Positions 1 to 8,658 of a DNA stretch of 64,000 nt are shown here, in pieces. Position numbers and translations under genes: made by a program. The notes beneath the pieces were generated by a model. That model searched no databases. It saw only the letters and a list, made by a program, of their open reading frames with translations, and was not told the origin of the DNA. This stretch comes from an uncultured Rhodopila sp. (GTDB lineage Bacteria > Pseudomonadota > Alphaproteobacteria > Acetobacterales > Acetobacteraceae). Location: NCBI RefSeq assembly GCF_903944925.1, contig NZ_CAJATU010000072.1, positions 1 through 64,000 of the forward strand, read 5' to 3'. Every line of letters starts with the position of its first letter. Position 1 is the first letter of the stretch.

Positions 1-2
1 CC

Positions 3-593
3 CTGATCCGCGCCGCCAAGATCGTTGCCTTCGATCTCGCCACGCTCAGCTCGCTCAGCCTGTCGATGTTCGACGACACCCCCGCCACCCTGGCGCTGCG
101 CCTGCGCGGCAACGCCAACAGCCTCGACCGCGCCGCTGAGCGCAACCGCGCGGGGCTGGAGCAGGACCGCCGCGACGCCGCGATGGTCGCGGAGGTGGCC
201 GGCCTGAGCGATGCGGATGTGCTGGCCGCGGTGAAGCAGGCGCAACGGCAGGTGCGCCAGGCGCAGGCTGAGCCGCAAGCGGCGCCGGCAAAAGCCGCAC
301 CCCCGGCGCCGAAACCGGTGGCTCCGGCTCCGCTGCCCGAGCCGCCGCGCGCTGCTCCCGCCCGTCTGCCGGCAACCGACCAGCAATGGAAGACCGCATG
401 GGCGGGCGCGATGACTCAGGTGGCGGAGGAAATGACCGCCGAACTGGCCGGGCTGTCACCCGCCGAGCGGGCCGCCGAACTGATCCGCATCCAGGCGCTG
501 AGCCGATCGGCCACCGCGCTGGCGTCCGGCACGGTGGCGCCGGCTTACCGCAACGCAGCCTCGGTTGCCGGGCGGCCACCCGCCGGGCGGTAG
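3..593 (+). CDS. Hypothetical protein, 5' end outside the window
   Basis: The frame is open from the left edge to a TAG at 591-593, so the start lies outside. About 196 residues are visible. The first 75 or so are mixed and likely helical (NANSLDRAAERNRAGLEQD), followed by an Ala/Pro-rich linker at about residues 95-145 (APPAPKPVAPAPLPEPP) and a C-terminal helical segment with AEEMTAELAGLSPAERAAEL. No catalytic motif or membrane helix is seen and I do not recognise the family. A later ATG at 66 is possible but residues before it continue smoothly, which favours a longer protein. It converges with the flavin monooxygenase gene, 3 bp away. Confidence 0.6.
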   Translation: MIRAAKIVAFDLATLSSLSLSMFDDTPATLALRLRGNANSLDRAAERNRAGLEQDRRDAAMVAEVAGLSDADVLAAVKQAQRQVRQAQAEPQAAPAKAAPPAPKPVAPAPLPEPPRAAPARLPATDQQWKTAWAGAMTQVAEEMTAELAGLSPAERAAELIRIQALSRSATALASGTVAPAYRNAASVAGRPPAGR

Positions 594-596
594 CCC

Positions 597-1550
597 TCAA
601 TACGCCGCTTTGCGCGGTTTCGGCCAGCGTGCCGCCACCGCCGGCAGCACTTCCGCCACCAGCCGTTTGGTCTGTGCCAGCATGTCCGCATCGCCCTGCG
701 CCACCGGCCGCAGGATGAATTTCGACGCCCCCGCCTCCACGTAGGCGCGCAGCCGGAGCAGGATCGCCGCCGCATCGCCGATGGCGAAATGGTCGCGCGG
801 ATCGCGGCCGGTGCGCGCCTGGTATCCCTCCATCAGCTTCGCCACGCCCCGGTCGTCCGGGCGGCCGAAGCGGAAGCCGAACGCGGCGCCGTAATGGTCC
901 GCCTCGATCGTGCGGCCGGTTTCCGTCAGCGCCGCCTTGATCCCGGCCATCACCGCGGCGACTGAGTCCGGCGTCTCCGCCCCCGCCTGCCAGCCGGTGC
1001 CGATGCGGGCGGTGCGCCAGATCGCTGCGCCGGAGGAGCCGCCGATCCACATGGGCAGGGTGGATTGGGCGGGGAGGGGGGAGATCGAGGCTTGCGTCAG
1101 TTGGAAATGGCGGCCGGCGTAGTCCAGCACCTCGCCCGACCACAGCCGGCTGATGATCTCCAGCGCCTCGTCGGTTTTCCGGCCGCGGGTGGATGTGTCC
1201 AGGTGCATCGCGGTCCATTCGGCGCCGCGCGGACTGCCGATGCCGAAGCCGGGCAGCAGCCGGCCGCCCGACAGCATGTCGATCGTCGCGCATTGCTTGG
1301 CCAGCAGCAGCGGCTCCCGCATCGCCACCGAGACGACGTTGACGCCGACCTTGATGCGGCTTGTGCGTCCGGCGATGGCGGCCAGCGCGGTCATGCACTC
1401 CAGGAACGGCGTGCGGCTGACCAGGCGGTCGGTTTGCCAGAGGGAATCGACACCGCCCTGCTCGCACAGATCGACCCAGCGCCAAAAGCCGGCGGCGGTG
1501 TCGAACGGATAGTCCATGATCCCGACGCCAACGGCGATGTTGCGCGCCAT
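597..1550 (-). CDS. LLM-class flavin-dependent oxidoreductase
   Basis: A 317-residue member of the bacterial luciferase-like monooxygenase superfamily (TIM barrel, reduced flavin, often F420 or FMNH2; substrate not predictable). Features seen: N-terminal GVGIMDYPFDTAAGFWRWVDLCEQ strand-helix unit split as GVGIMDYPFD then WVDLCEQGG, TSRIKVGVNV at about residue 65, the GRLLPGFGIGS segment near residue 97, and a GGSSGAA turn near residue 170. Length fits single-domain family members. A GGGGAGG-like Shine-Dalgarno (GGGGAGG) lies 7 nt before the ATG. No flavin reductase or pathway gene adjoins it, so its role is open. Confidence 0.85.
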   Translation of the reverse strand: MARNIAVGVGIMDYPFDTAAGFWRWVDLCEQGGVDSLWQTDRLVSRTPFLECMTALAAIAGRTSRIKVGVNVVSVAMREPLLLAKQCATIDMLSGGRLLPGFGIGSPRGAEWTAMHLDTSTRGRKTDEALEIISRLWSGEVLDYAGRHFQLTQASISPLPAQSTLPMWIGGSSGAAIWRTARIGTGWQAGAETPDSVAAVMAGIKAALTETGRTIEADHYGAAFGFRFGRPDDRGVAKLMEGYQARTGRDPRDHFAIGDAAAILLRLRAYVEAGASKFILRPVAQGDADMLAQTKRLVAEVLPAVAARWPKPRKAAY

Positions 1551-1621
1551 GTTTTAGCCTCCCCGCGGGTTCGCGCGGAGCGTGGATGCAAAATCCAGGG
1601 CTGTCATTGACATATGCATCA

Positions 1622-1632
1622 TGACGACGTCA
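1622..1632. promoter_or_regulatory. Short palindrome, possible operator
   Basis: TGACGACGTCA is a perfect 11-base palindrome lying 71 bp upstream of the flavin monooxygenase start, in the gap before the small genes on the other strand. A regulator site is possible, but nothing else supports it. Confidence 0.2.
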
Positions 1633-1783
1633 CGGCGGACGGAAATTGAAAAATGCGCAGCATTATCTATGCTTTATGGTGGAGCGTGAGTGTCTTTGTC
1701 AATATCAGATCTGGCATAATGTGCCGCCCTACCGTCGATGGGTATGATGATGTAACAGTACCCCACCGACAACGAGGCTTAAA

Positions 1784-2037
1784 ATGAGTGGCATGACGAC
1801 CCCAACGGGGCGGGCGACGCTGATCTACAACGAGCGGACCAAACTTATCGCGAACGCTTGTGATCGAGCCTCAACAGTTATGGGGGCTTCCTTCCTTTGG
1901 TGAACCTCTCTAAGCCGACCGACGGAGCTATCACCATGCCGGCCTTGATTGAATTTGGCATTTCAGCCGGTTTTTTCACGTTTTTCGCGGGCATGCCACA
2001 CTTGCTTGCGCGTCGGGCTTTGGGAGGGCTTAGATGA
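1784..2037 (+). pseudogene. Small membrane protein gene with a frameshift in a G run
   Basis: The first part (ATG at 1784, GAGG 6 nt upstream) reads MSGMTTPTGRATLIYNERTK and stops at 1901-1903 after 39 residues. The continuation is in the -1 frame: GFLPLVNLSKPTDGAIT, then a hydrophobic helix (FGISAGFFTFFAG) and basic tail HLLARRALGGLR, ending with TGA at 2035-2037. Restoring one base in the five-G run at 1882-1886 joins both into an 84-residue protein with an N-terminal NERTKL motif, two hydrophobic segments and HLLARR tail. The layout resembles a class of small proteobacterial membrane proteins I recall, but no name is certain. The 3' part also has its own ATG at 1936 with a CGGAG 8 nt upstream, so a 33-residue product could be made alone. 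Confidence 0.5.
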
Positions 2038-2267
2038 TGGATTTGCTGCTGCTGGCGTATTTTGCCCTTCCGGCTACGGTCACTCTGATCGCATTCGTGG
2101 GGTTGAAGTTGCACGAGCGAAGCGCTCCGGCTTTTCCAACCGAACCGGAACGAGCATCGACGATCGATGAGTACTCCGCTTTTCTCGATTGGTACAGCGG
2201 TCGGACCGATGCTGAGACTGAGCTTATGCGACAAGAGGCAGCGGAGGCGACGCCAAAGGCCGAATAG
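2034..2267 (+). CDS. Small single-pass membrane protein
   Basis: A 77-residue protein: one N-terminal membrane helix at about residues 3-25 (LLLLAYFALPATVTLIAFVG) followed by an acidic cytoplasmic or periplasmic tail with DEYSAFLDWYSGRTDAE. The start ATG overlaps the preceding TGA (ATGA), with GGGAGG 6 nt upstream, which indicates translational coupling to the small gene before it. Function unknown. It lies in a stretch that is visibly less GC-rich than its neighbours. Confidence 0.6.
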   Translation: MMDLLLLAYFALPATVTLIAFVGLKLHERSAPAFPTEPERASTIDEYSAFLDWYSGRTDAETELMRQEAAEATPKAE

Positions 2268-2375
2268 TGCGGTCCTCAGTCCTAATAGACGATCGAGCCG
2301 GATGCTTCTCGGCCAACCGCGTATCGTAACCCGATGGTTCGCAAGCCGCACGTTGCTCTCCTGGTCGCTCCTACC

Positions 2376-5300
2376 TCAAACCCCGACGCTCTCCCGCCCA
2401 ATCGCACCCGCCACCGCTGCACCCGCCGCGCGCTCCCGCGGCACCCGGGTCCACGCCGCATACAGTGCCGGAACAAAGAACAGCGTCAGTGCCGTGGCAC
2501 TCACGAGACCGCCCATGATCGCCACCGCCATCGGCCCCCAGAACACCGAGAACGCCAGCGGCGTCAGCCCCAGAATCGCCGCCGCCGCGGTCAGCAAAAT
2601 CGGCCGCGTCCGCCGCACCACCGCATCCGCGATCGCCGCCGCCGCCCGTGCGCCCTGCATCCGGTCGCGCTCGATCTGATCCACGAGAATAACGGAATTC
2701 CGCATGATGATCCCGGCCAGCGCGATGAACCCCAGCATCGCGACGAAGCCGAACGGCATCCCCGTCACCAGCAACGCCGCCGTCACCCCGATCAGCCCCA
2801 AAGGTGCGGTCAGCAGCACCATCACCATGCGGCTGAAGCTGCGCAACTGCAGCATCAGCAGCGACAGCATCGCCAGCACCATGATCGGCACGATGGCGTT
2901 CACCGAGGCCTGCCCCTTGCCGCTTTCCTCCGCCGCCCCCGCCGTCTCGATCGCATACCCCGCCGGCAGCGACGCCTTTATCGGCGCCAGCAGCGGCAGG
3001 ATCTCCGCCGTCACATCCGGCGCCTGCGCACCGGACACCTCGCCCCGCACGGTCAAGGCCGGCACCCGGAAGCGCCGCTCGAAATAGGCTTCCTCCAGCA
3101 CCGGCCGCACCGTCGCCACCTGCGACAGCGGCACCATCCGCCCGGTCGCGCCGCGCACCGTGACGTTCGCCAGGTCGCCGAGGTCGTGCCGCTCCGTCGC
3201 CTCGGCGCGCAGGACGATCGGGATCAGGTCGAGGTTTTCGCGGTACTGGCTGACCGTGACGCCTTGCAGCAGGGTCTGCAAGGTCTGCGCGACATCCTGG
3301 CTGGAGAGCCCGAGCAGCCGGGCCTTGTCCTGGTCCACATCGATCCGCACCGATTTCGCGGCATTGCCCCAGTCGTCGCTCACGTTGCGGATATGCGGAT
3401 CGTCGCGCATCACCTGCCGGACCTGCCCGGCGATCTTGCGCAGCTCCGCCGGATCGGCGCCGGTGATGCGGAACTGCACCGGGTAGCCAATCGGCGGCCC
3501 CAGCTCCAGCCGCGACGCCCGCAGCCGGGCATCCGGGAAGTCGCCGGCATCCTCGGCCGCCGCCAGTGTGTTCAGCAATGCCTCGCGCGCCGGGACCGAG
3601 TCCGTATTGATCACGAACTGGGCGTAGTTGGGGGTTTGCAGCACCGGGGAAAACGCCAGGAAGAAACGCGGCGTGCCGATGCCGGTATAGGCGGCCCACG
3701 ACCTGATCCCCGGCTGTCGTTTCAGCAGCGTCTCCATCTGCTCCACCGCCGCGGCGGTGGCGGCGAAGGAACCGCCTTCCGGCAGGCGCAGATCGACCAG
3801 CACCTCCAGCCGCTCCGAGGAGGGGAAGAACTGCTGCGGCAACCCGGCGAATCCGGCCAGGGCGATGCCGAAGGCCAGCAAGGTGCCGCCGATGACCCAC
3901 CAGCGCGCCTGCATGCACCAAACCACGGCGCGCCGCATCCAGCGATAGAACGGGGTGTCGTAATGCGCCGCGTCCGACGCCTCGTCGCTGCCGCGGTGCC
4001 GCCCTTGCGGCAGCAAAACCGACCCGAGATAGGGCACGAACAGCACCGCGACGAACCAGGACAGCACCAGCGCGATGCCGACGACGCGGAAGATGTCGCG
4101 GGTGTATTCGCCGGTCGAGGACTGCGCCAGGCCGACGGGCAGATAGCCGGCCGCGGTCACCAGCGTGCCGGTCAGCATCGGAAACGCGGTGGAGGTATAG
4201 GCGAAGCTGCCCGCCCGCATGCGGTCCCAGCCCTGGTCGAGCTTCACCACCATGCTCTCCACGGCAATGATCGCATCGTCCACGAGCAGTCCCAGCGCGA
4301 TGATCATGGCGCCCAGGGAGATACGCTGGAGGTCAATCCCGATGAGCTTCATCCCGACCAGTGTTCCGGCCAGCACCAGCGGCACGCTGATCGCCACGAC
4401 CAGGCCGGTGCGCCAGCCCAGGGACAGGAAGCTGACCAGCAGGACGATGGCCAGGGCTTCGAGGAAACTCTCCTGGAACACGCCGACATCGTGCACCACC
4501 ACCGCGGACTGGTCGTTGATGCGCAGGACCGAAATCCCCAGCGGCAGGGTCGGCTCGATCGTCCGCATCCGCTCCGCCAGCCGCTTGCCCAGGTCGAGGA
4601 TGTTGCCGCCCGGCACCATGGCAATCCCCAGCGCCACCGCCGGCTTGCCGTTCACCCGCATGGTCGCGGCCGGAGGATCGACCACGCCCCGGCTGACCGT
4701 GGCGATATCGCCGAGCTTCAGCCGCTGCCCGCCCGCCTGTATCGGCACGGCGCGCAAGGCCTCGACCCCGCTCAGACCGTTCGCCGCGCGGACATAGACG
4801 CGGTCGTGCGGGGTATCGGCGAAACCGCCGGCTTCCACCGCGTTCTCCCGCGCCACCACGGCCATGATGTCCGGCACCGACAGCCCGAGTTCCGCCAGCT
4901 TGCGGTGGGAGAAGTCGATATAGAGCCGCTCCGGCTGGTCGCCAATCAGGGTGACCTTGGCAACGCCGGGGACCGTTACCAGATCCTCGCGGACATCCTC
5001 GACCACGTGCCGGAGCGCCGGCAGGGAGAAGCCATCGCCGGTAAAGGCATAGACGATGCCGAAGACATCGCCGAATTCGTCATCGAAATACGGCCCCTGG
5101 ACTCCGGGCGGCAAAGCCGGCGCGGTGTCGCCGACTTTCTTGCGCACCTGGTAGAACAGTCCCGGCACTTCGGCGGGCGGCGTGTCATCGCGCAGGGAGA
5201 CGATCATCACCGCATGGCCGGGCTGCACGCTGCTGCGGACGTAGTCCAGCCAGGGCAGCTCCTCCAGCTTGCGCTCGATCCGGTCGACAACCGATCGCGC

Positions 5301-5477
5301 CATCTGCTCCGCGGAGGCGCCGGGCCAGTCGACCTCCACCACCATCTGCTTGATGGTGAACGGCGGATCCTCCGCCCGGCCGAGCGACAGATAGGCCCAG
5401 ATCCCCGCCACCGCGACGGCGATGATCACAAACAGCGTCAGCGACTTCTGCCGCAGTGCCAGGGCCGAGAGGTTCAC
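2376..5477 (-). CDS. RND efflux permease (AcrB-like, HAE1 type)
   Basis: A 1033-residue inner-membrane proton-driven pump subunit that with an adaptor and an outer-membrane channel expels drugs or other toxic compounds. The N-terminus carries the first membrane helix (residues ~12-32) followed by the family marker LGRAEDPPFTIK. The proton-relay pair Asp-Asp is present in GLLVDDAIIAVES at about residues 400-401. In TM10 the usual Lys (AcrB K940) is an Arg in IIMRNSVILVDQ, a known subfamily variant. The start is GTG overlapping the adaptor stop (GTGA), so the two are coupled. No outer-membrane factor gene adjoins, so a TolC-like channel must be encoded elsewhere. Confidence 0.95.
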   Translation of the reverse strand: MNLSALALRQKSLTLFVIIAVAVAGIWAYLSLGRAEDPPFTIKQMVVEVDWPGASAEQMARSVVDRIERKLEELPWLDYVRSSVQPGHAVMIVSLRDDTPPAEVPGLFYQVRKKVGDTAPALPPGVQGPYFDDEFGDVFGIVYAFTGDGFSLPALRHVVEDVREDLVTVPGVAKVTLIGDQPERLYIDFSHRKLAELGLSVPDIMAVVARENAVEAGGFADTPHDRVYVRAANGLSGVEALRAVPIQAGGQRLKLGDIATVSRGVVDPPAATMRVNGKPAVALGIAMVPGGNILDLGKRLAERMRTIEPTLPLGISVLRINDQSAVVVHDVGVFQESFLEALAIVLLVSFLSLGWRTGLVVAISVPLVLAGTLVGMKLIGIDLQRISLGAMIIALGLLVDDAIIAVESMVVKLDQGWDRMRAGSFAYTSTAFPMLTGTLVTAAGYLPVGLAQSSTGEYTRDIFRVVGIALVLSWFVAVLFVPYLGSVLLPQGRHRGSDEASDAAHYDTPFYRWMRRAVVWCMQARWWVIGGTLLAFGIALAGFAGLPQQFFPSSERLEVLVDLRLPEGGSFAATAAAVEQMETLLKRQPGIRSWAAYTGIGTPRFFLAFSPVLQTPNYAQFVINTDSVPAREALLNTLAAAEDAGDFPDARLRASRLELGPPIGYPVQFRITGADPAELRKIAGQVRQVMRDDPHIRNVSDDWGNAAKSVRIDVDQDKARLLGLSSQDVAQTLQTLLQGVTVSQYRENLDLIPIVLRAEATERHDLGDLANVTVRGATGRMVPLSQVATVRPVLEEAYFERRFRVPALTVRGEVSGAQAPDVTAEILPLLAPIKASLPAGYAIETAGAAEESGKGQASVNAIVPIMVLAMLSLLMLQLRSFSRMVMVLLTAPLGLIGVTAALLVTGMPFGFVAMLGFIALAGIIMRNSVILVDQIERDRMQGARAAAAIADAVVRRTRPILLTAAAAILGLTPLAFSVFWGPMAVAIMGGLVSATALTLFFVPALYAAWTRVPRERAAGAAVAGAIGRESVGV

Positions 5478-6550
5478 CGCACCGCCCCCGCCCAGGCGCT
5501 GACGGGCATGGCGGGGTCGAGCAGCGCCGCGCCCGCGGTCACCACCTGCGCCCCGCCGGGAACGCCGCCGCTGATTGCCACCTGCCCGTCGCCGCGCCAG
5601 GCGGACACCTGGACCGGATGCGCCACCGCCCGATGAGCCGCCGGGTCCAGCACCCAGACCGAGGGGACGCCATCCAGCGACACCACGGCCGCCGCCGGCA
5701 GCAGCGCGACGACCTGCCCGGCGCTGCGGGCGAACCGCACCGCGGCCGTCATGCCGAGGCCGGGGGTTTCGTCGATTGCATCCAGCACCGTCACCTTGAC
5801 GGCGAAGGTGCGGCTGACCGCATCGGCCAGGGCGCCGATCTCACGGACGCGGCCAGGGAAATCGTGGTCGGGCCGCGACCAGAGGCGGATGCTGACGGCG
5901 TCGGCGGCGCGGATGTCGGGCAGCCGGTTTTCCGGCACATCGACGACGATCTCGGTTTCCGCGGTATGCGCCAGGTTGATCACCGTCTGTCCCGCCGCGA
6001 CCACCTGGCCGGGTTCCAGCTTCAGGTCGGTTATCACCCCGTCGGCGTCCGCCCGCAGCTCGGTGTAGTCCAACTGGTCGCGCGCCACGGCGAGCTGCCG
6101 CTGCGCCTGCGCCAGCCGCGCCTCGGCGCCGTCCAGCGCCGCCCGCCGCTTGTCGTATTCCGAGGCGATGAAGGCCGGCGAGCCACGCCCAAGCCGCTGG
6201 TAGCGCTGGAATTCCGCCCGCGCATCGACCGCCTCGGCCTCGGCGGCGCGGACCGACTGGATGTCGGCCTCCACCGCCAGCCGCAGGTCAGCCGGGTCGA
6301 GTTTCGCCAGGATCTGTCCGGCGGCGACGTGGTTGCCGATATCGACATCCCGCTCGGTCACCTTGCCGGCGACGCGGAAGCCAAGGCTGGCCTGCACCCG
6401 CGCCTGCACGGTGCCGGCGTAGGTGACGGCGTCCTGCTGCTGTCCGTAGCTCACGGTCTGCACCCGCACCGGCCGGGGCGGCTGGTCCGCGTTTGCGGTT
6501 GCGGCGATCAGGACGAGGAGGCAGGCGGCAAGGCGGACGGCGGTGAACAT
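5474..6550 (-). CDS. RND efflux periplasmic adaptor (membrane fusion protein)
   Basis: A 358-residue adaptor linking the permease to an outer-membrane channel. A Sec signal peptide (RLAACLLVLIAATANA) is followed by the first half of the lipoyl domain (GFRVAGKVTERDVDIGNHV), a coiled-coil hairpin from about residue 95 to 165 rich in Ala/Glu/Arg, the second lipoyl half (DGVITDLKLEPGQVVAAGQ) and a beta-barrel domain. There is no lipobox Cys. It is 60 bp downstream of the tetR gene in the same direction and overlaps the permease start, so tetR-adaptor-permease looks like one operon. Confidence 0.93.
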   Translation of the reverse strand: MFTAVRLAACLLVLIAATANADQPPRPVRVQTVSYGQQQDAVTYAGTVQARVQASLGFRVAGKVTERDVDIGNHVAAGQILAKLDPADLRLAVEADIQSVRAAEAEAVDARAEFQRYQRLGRGSPAFIASEYDKRRAALDGAEARLAQAQRQLAVARDQLDYTELRADADGVITDLKLEPGQVVAAGQTVINLAHTAETEIVVDVPENRLPDIRAADAVSIRLWSRPDHDFPGRVREIGALADAVSRTFAVKVTVLDAIDETPGLGMTAAVRFARSAGQVVALLPAAAVVSLDGVPSVWVLDPAAHRAVAHPVQVSAWRGDGQVAISGGVPGGAQVVTAGAALLDPAMPVSAWAGAVR

Positions 6551-6590
6551 CGGAAACCGGCCCTCGAGCGGGGCCCCGGTATTAGATCAA

Positions 6591-6614
6591 CAATGTTCAC
6601 TGATCAATGTTCAC
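6591..6614. promoter_or_regulatory. Direct repeats in the efflux leader, probable TetR site
   Basis: Two copies of CAATGTTCAC (6591-6600 and 6605-6614), 14 bp apart, flank the palindrome TGATCA in the gap between tetR and the adaptor gene; the second overlaps the tetR stop codon. The hexamer TGTTCA also occurs in the palindrome before tetR. Likely an internal operator for the pump genes. Confidence 0.4.
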
Positions 6615-7255
6615 GTGGTGACGCACAGACCTTTGATGATGATGTCAAGAGTCATGCCGATCAATGCTGCGGGATCGGACTTGACATGAGCGGCCTGGTC
6701 GAGAAGCAGCGCCGTGGTGCCGTGGACGCTGGCCCATACCGCCTCCGCCGTGAGCACCGGGTCCGCAGCGGCGAACACGCCGGCCCGCATGAGATGCCCG
6801 ATCAGCGAGGCCAGGATTCCGAACGAATGTTCCGCCGCCGCCGGCGCCGGATAGCCGGCGCATGGCCTGCCGGGGCCGCTCGAGGCCATCATCTTGGCCA
6901 GGAAGGTCAGCCGGTACTCGTCCGGATGGGCGAGGCCGAAGGCGATGTATCCGGCCAGGCCGGCGCGCAACCGGTCGAGCTCGCTGCCGGGTTGCGCCTG
7001 GGTCTGCTCCAGGCAGGCCAGCAGCGACTCGAAGGTCGATTCGGCGATCGCCCGCAGGATCGCTTCCTTGTCGGGGAAATAGAGATACAGCGCGGCGGCG
7101 GACACGCCGACGGCGGCGGCGATCTTGCGGACGGTGGTTCGCTCGAAGCCTTCGGTCAGGAACAGGCGCTTGGCCGCGGCGAGGATTTCGCCCTGGCGCG
7201 AGGCGCCCTGGCCACGCGGTTTGCGAACCGATCGAACGGCGGCGGCATCATCCAT
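6611..7255 (-). CDS. TetR-family transcriptional repressor
   Basis: A 214-residue one-component regulator. The N-terminal helix-turn-helix spans about residues 22-66: ILAAAKRLFLTEGFERTTV, then KIAAAVGVSAAALYLYFPDK with the signature Tyr-Phe-x-x-Lys. The C-terminal ligand domain is typical TetR_C length. It is the first gene of the efflux operon and very probably represses it, being released by a pump substrate. A perfect inverted repeat 11 bp upstream of its start suggests autoregulation. Confidence 0.92.
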   Translation of the reverse strand: MDDAAAVRSVRKPRGQGASRQGEILAAAKRLFLTEGFERTTVRKIAAAVGVSAAALYLYFPDKEAILRAIAESTFESLLACLEQTQAQPGSELDRLRAGLAGYIAFGLAHPDEYRLTFLAKMMASSGPGRPCAGYPAPAAAEHSFGILASLIGHLMRAGVFAAADPVLTAEAVWASVHGTTALLLDQAAHVKSDPAALIGMTLDIIIKGLCVTT

Positions 7256-7265
7256 GGCTGGAATA

Positions 7266-7283
7266 TAAACTTTGTTCAGTTTA
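7266..7283. promoter_or_regulatory. Palindromic operator upstream of tetR
   Basis: TAAACT-TTGTTC-AGTTTA is an 18-bp element with perfect 6-bp arms, ending 11 bp upstream of the tetR start codon. Position and symmetry fit a TetR dimer operator that controls the whole efflux operon. Confidence 0.5.
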
Positions 7284-7303
7284 ATGCCAGCCGCGGTTTG
7301 TCG

Positions 7304-8506
7304 CTAAATGGATGGTATCTGGCTGATCCACGCATCGGTCCAGATCGGCACCGCCGCCAGCGGCAACGGGCGGCTGACCAGGAAGCCCTGCGCCTCATCG
7401 ACGCCGAGCGCCAGCATCCAGTCCCAGATCGCCGCGGTTTCCACGCCTTCGGCAACCACCGTCATGCCGCGCTGCTTGCCGCGGGCGATGGTGGTGGCGA
7501 CGAAGCGGTGCACGGCCTCAAGCTCGATCACCCGGTTTACCATGTCCTTGTCGAGCTTCAGGCTGGTGAAGGGCAGCTCCAGAAGTTCGGTCAGCCAGGG
7601 CACGGCCGGACCGGCATCATCGATGGCCACGCCGTAACCCAGCCCGCGCAGCCGGTCGATGGACCGCCTGAGCAGGGCGAAATCATCCACCGGGCGGCTT
7701 TCGGTGAGTTCGATGATGACGCGGGCGACGTCGATACCGCAGGCCTCGCGCTGCCGCTCCAGCCGATCGAGCGCGGCCGGGTGCAGCAGCACGTCGAGCG
7801 GGAAATTGACCGACACCCGCACGCCGCGTTCCGCCAGCCAGGGCTCCGCCATGTCGGCGAAGGCGCGGGCGGACACCAGGTCGGTCAATTCGGCGGCGAG
7901 GCCGGCATCTTCGATCTGCGGCACGAAACGATCCGGCAGCAGCGTTCCGAGTTCGGGATGATTCAGCCTGGCCAGCGCCTCCAGCCCGATCGCATGCCGA
8001 TCGGCCATGCGGACGATGGGCTGGTAGCGGTTTTCGATCATGGCGCCGCGCAGGGCGACCCGCAATTCGGCGAGGTCCATGGCTGTCGTGTCGCGAGGCT
8101 GGGATGCCGTCATCAAAGCCTCTATCACCGATCGGGGCGATGCTTCCACAATCGTACCTATATGAGGAAGCAGACGGTTAGCCAGCCCCAAAGTCAGTAC
8201 CCCGATTTTTTCGGACGAGTCGCTTTCGACGGCGAGCCGGGCAAGTTCGTGGAACAGGCCGTCGGCATCCTCTGCATCCACCAGTACATGCGAATGCCCG
8301 GCGGACGGTCCGGCCATATGGGCGAGTGCCTCATGCGCGGTACAGGCGGTGACGCCGCCGCCGGTGGCCTCGGCCGCGCTCTGGACCGCTTTGGCCCAGG
8401 CTTCGCTCCGGCTGACCAGCAGCAGGTTGAAGCTCGAAGCCGGCGGCGCGCCGGGCTGTTCCCGCCCCTCTATAACGCGCATGTGAACAGGCTCGCTGTC
8501 TTTCAT
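7304..8506 (-). CDS. EAL-domain cyclic-di-GMP phosphodiesterase with degenerate receiver-like N-terminus
   Basis: A 400-residue protein. Residues ~25-140 look like a receiver-type alpha/beta domain (FNLLLVSRSEAWAKAV, HVLVDAED) lacking a clear phospho-acceptor set. Residues ~150-395 form an EAL domain. Catalytic positions appear kept: E176 of EALAR, N234 (SVNFP), E266 (IELTE), D296-D297, K317 (SLKLDK), E353 (VAEGVET), Q373 (QGFLVSRP). Loop 6, normally DDFGTGYSS, is altered to DDAGPAVPW, which could weaken dimerisation or activity. Expected role: hydrolysis of c-di-GMP, motility/biofilm switching. Monocistronic; no cyclase beside it. Confidence 0.88.
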   Translation of the reverse strand: MKDSEPVHMRVIEGREQPGAPPASSFNLLLVSRSEAWAKAVQSAAEATGGGVTACTAHEALAHMAGPSAGHSHVLVDAEDADGLFHELARLAVESDSSEKIGVLTLGLANRLLPHIGTIVEASPRSVIEALMTASQPRDTTAMDLAELRVALRGAMIENRYQPIVRMADRHAIGLEALARLNHPELGTLLPDRFVPQIEDAGLAAELTDLVSARAFADMAEPWLAERGVRVSVNFPLDVLLHPAALDRLERQREACGIDVARVIIELTESRPVDDFALLRRSIDRLRGLGYGVAIDDAGPAVPWLTELLELPFTSLKLDKDMVNRVIELEAVHRFVATTIARGKQRGMTVVAEGVETAAIWDWMLALGVDEAQGFLVSRPLPLAAVPIWTDAWISQIPSI

Positions 8507-8658
8507 GCTTGCGTGCTAACCGATATGCCGCACTGAGGCGAGGAAAATTCCGGCATTCGGATATTAAATGCGCGTGTATCGGCACCAGGATCAAAATTTA
8601 CACGCCGGCATTCCAAAATATATTGCCGTTTGACATATTTAGCCTCGCCCGGTCCGGC

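Noticed and set aside
1882-1903. Programmed -1 frameshift site in the small membrane-protein gene
   Set aside because: The G run does not form a standard X-XXY-YYZ slippery heptamer in the reading frame and no strong downstream stem-loop is evident; a simple indel or sequence error is more likely.
2334-5636. Very long open frame opposite the RND permease (about 1100 codons)
   Set aside because: It is the mirror of a GC-rich real gene; its product is His/Arg/Gln-rich low-complexity and has no domain. Similar mirror frames opposite the adaptor-EAL genes and opposite the sulfatases were dropped for the same reason.
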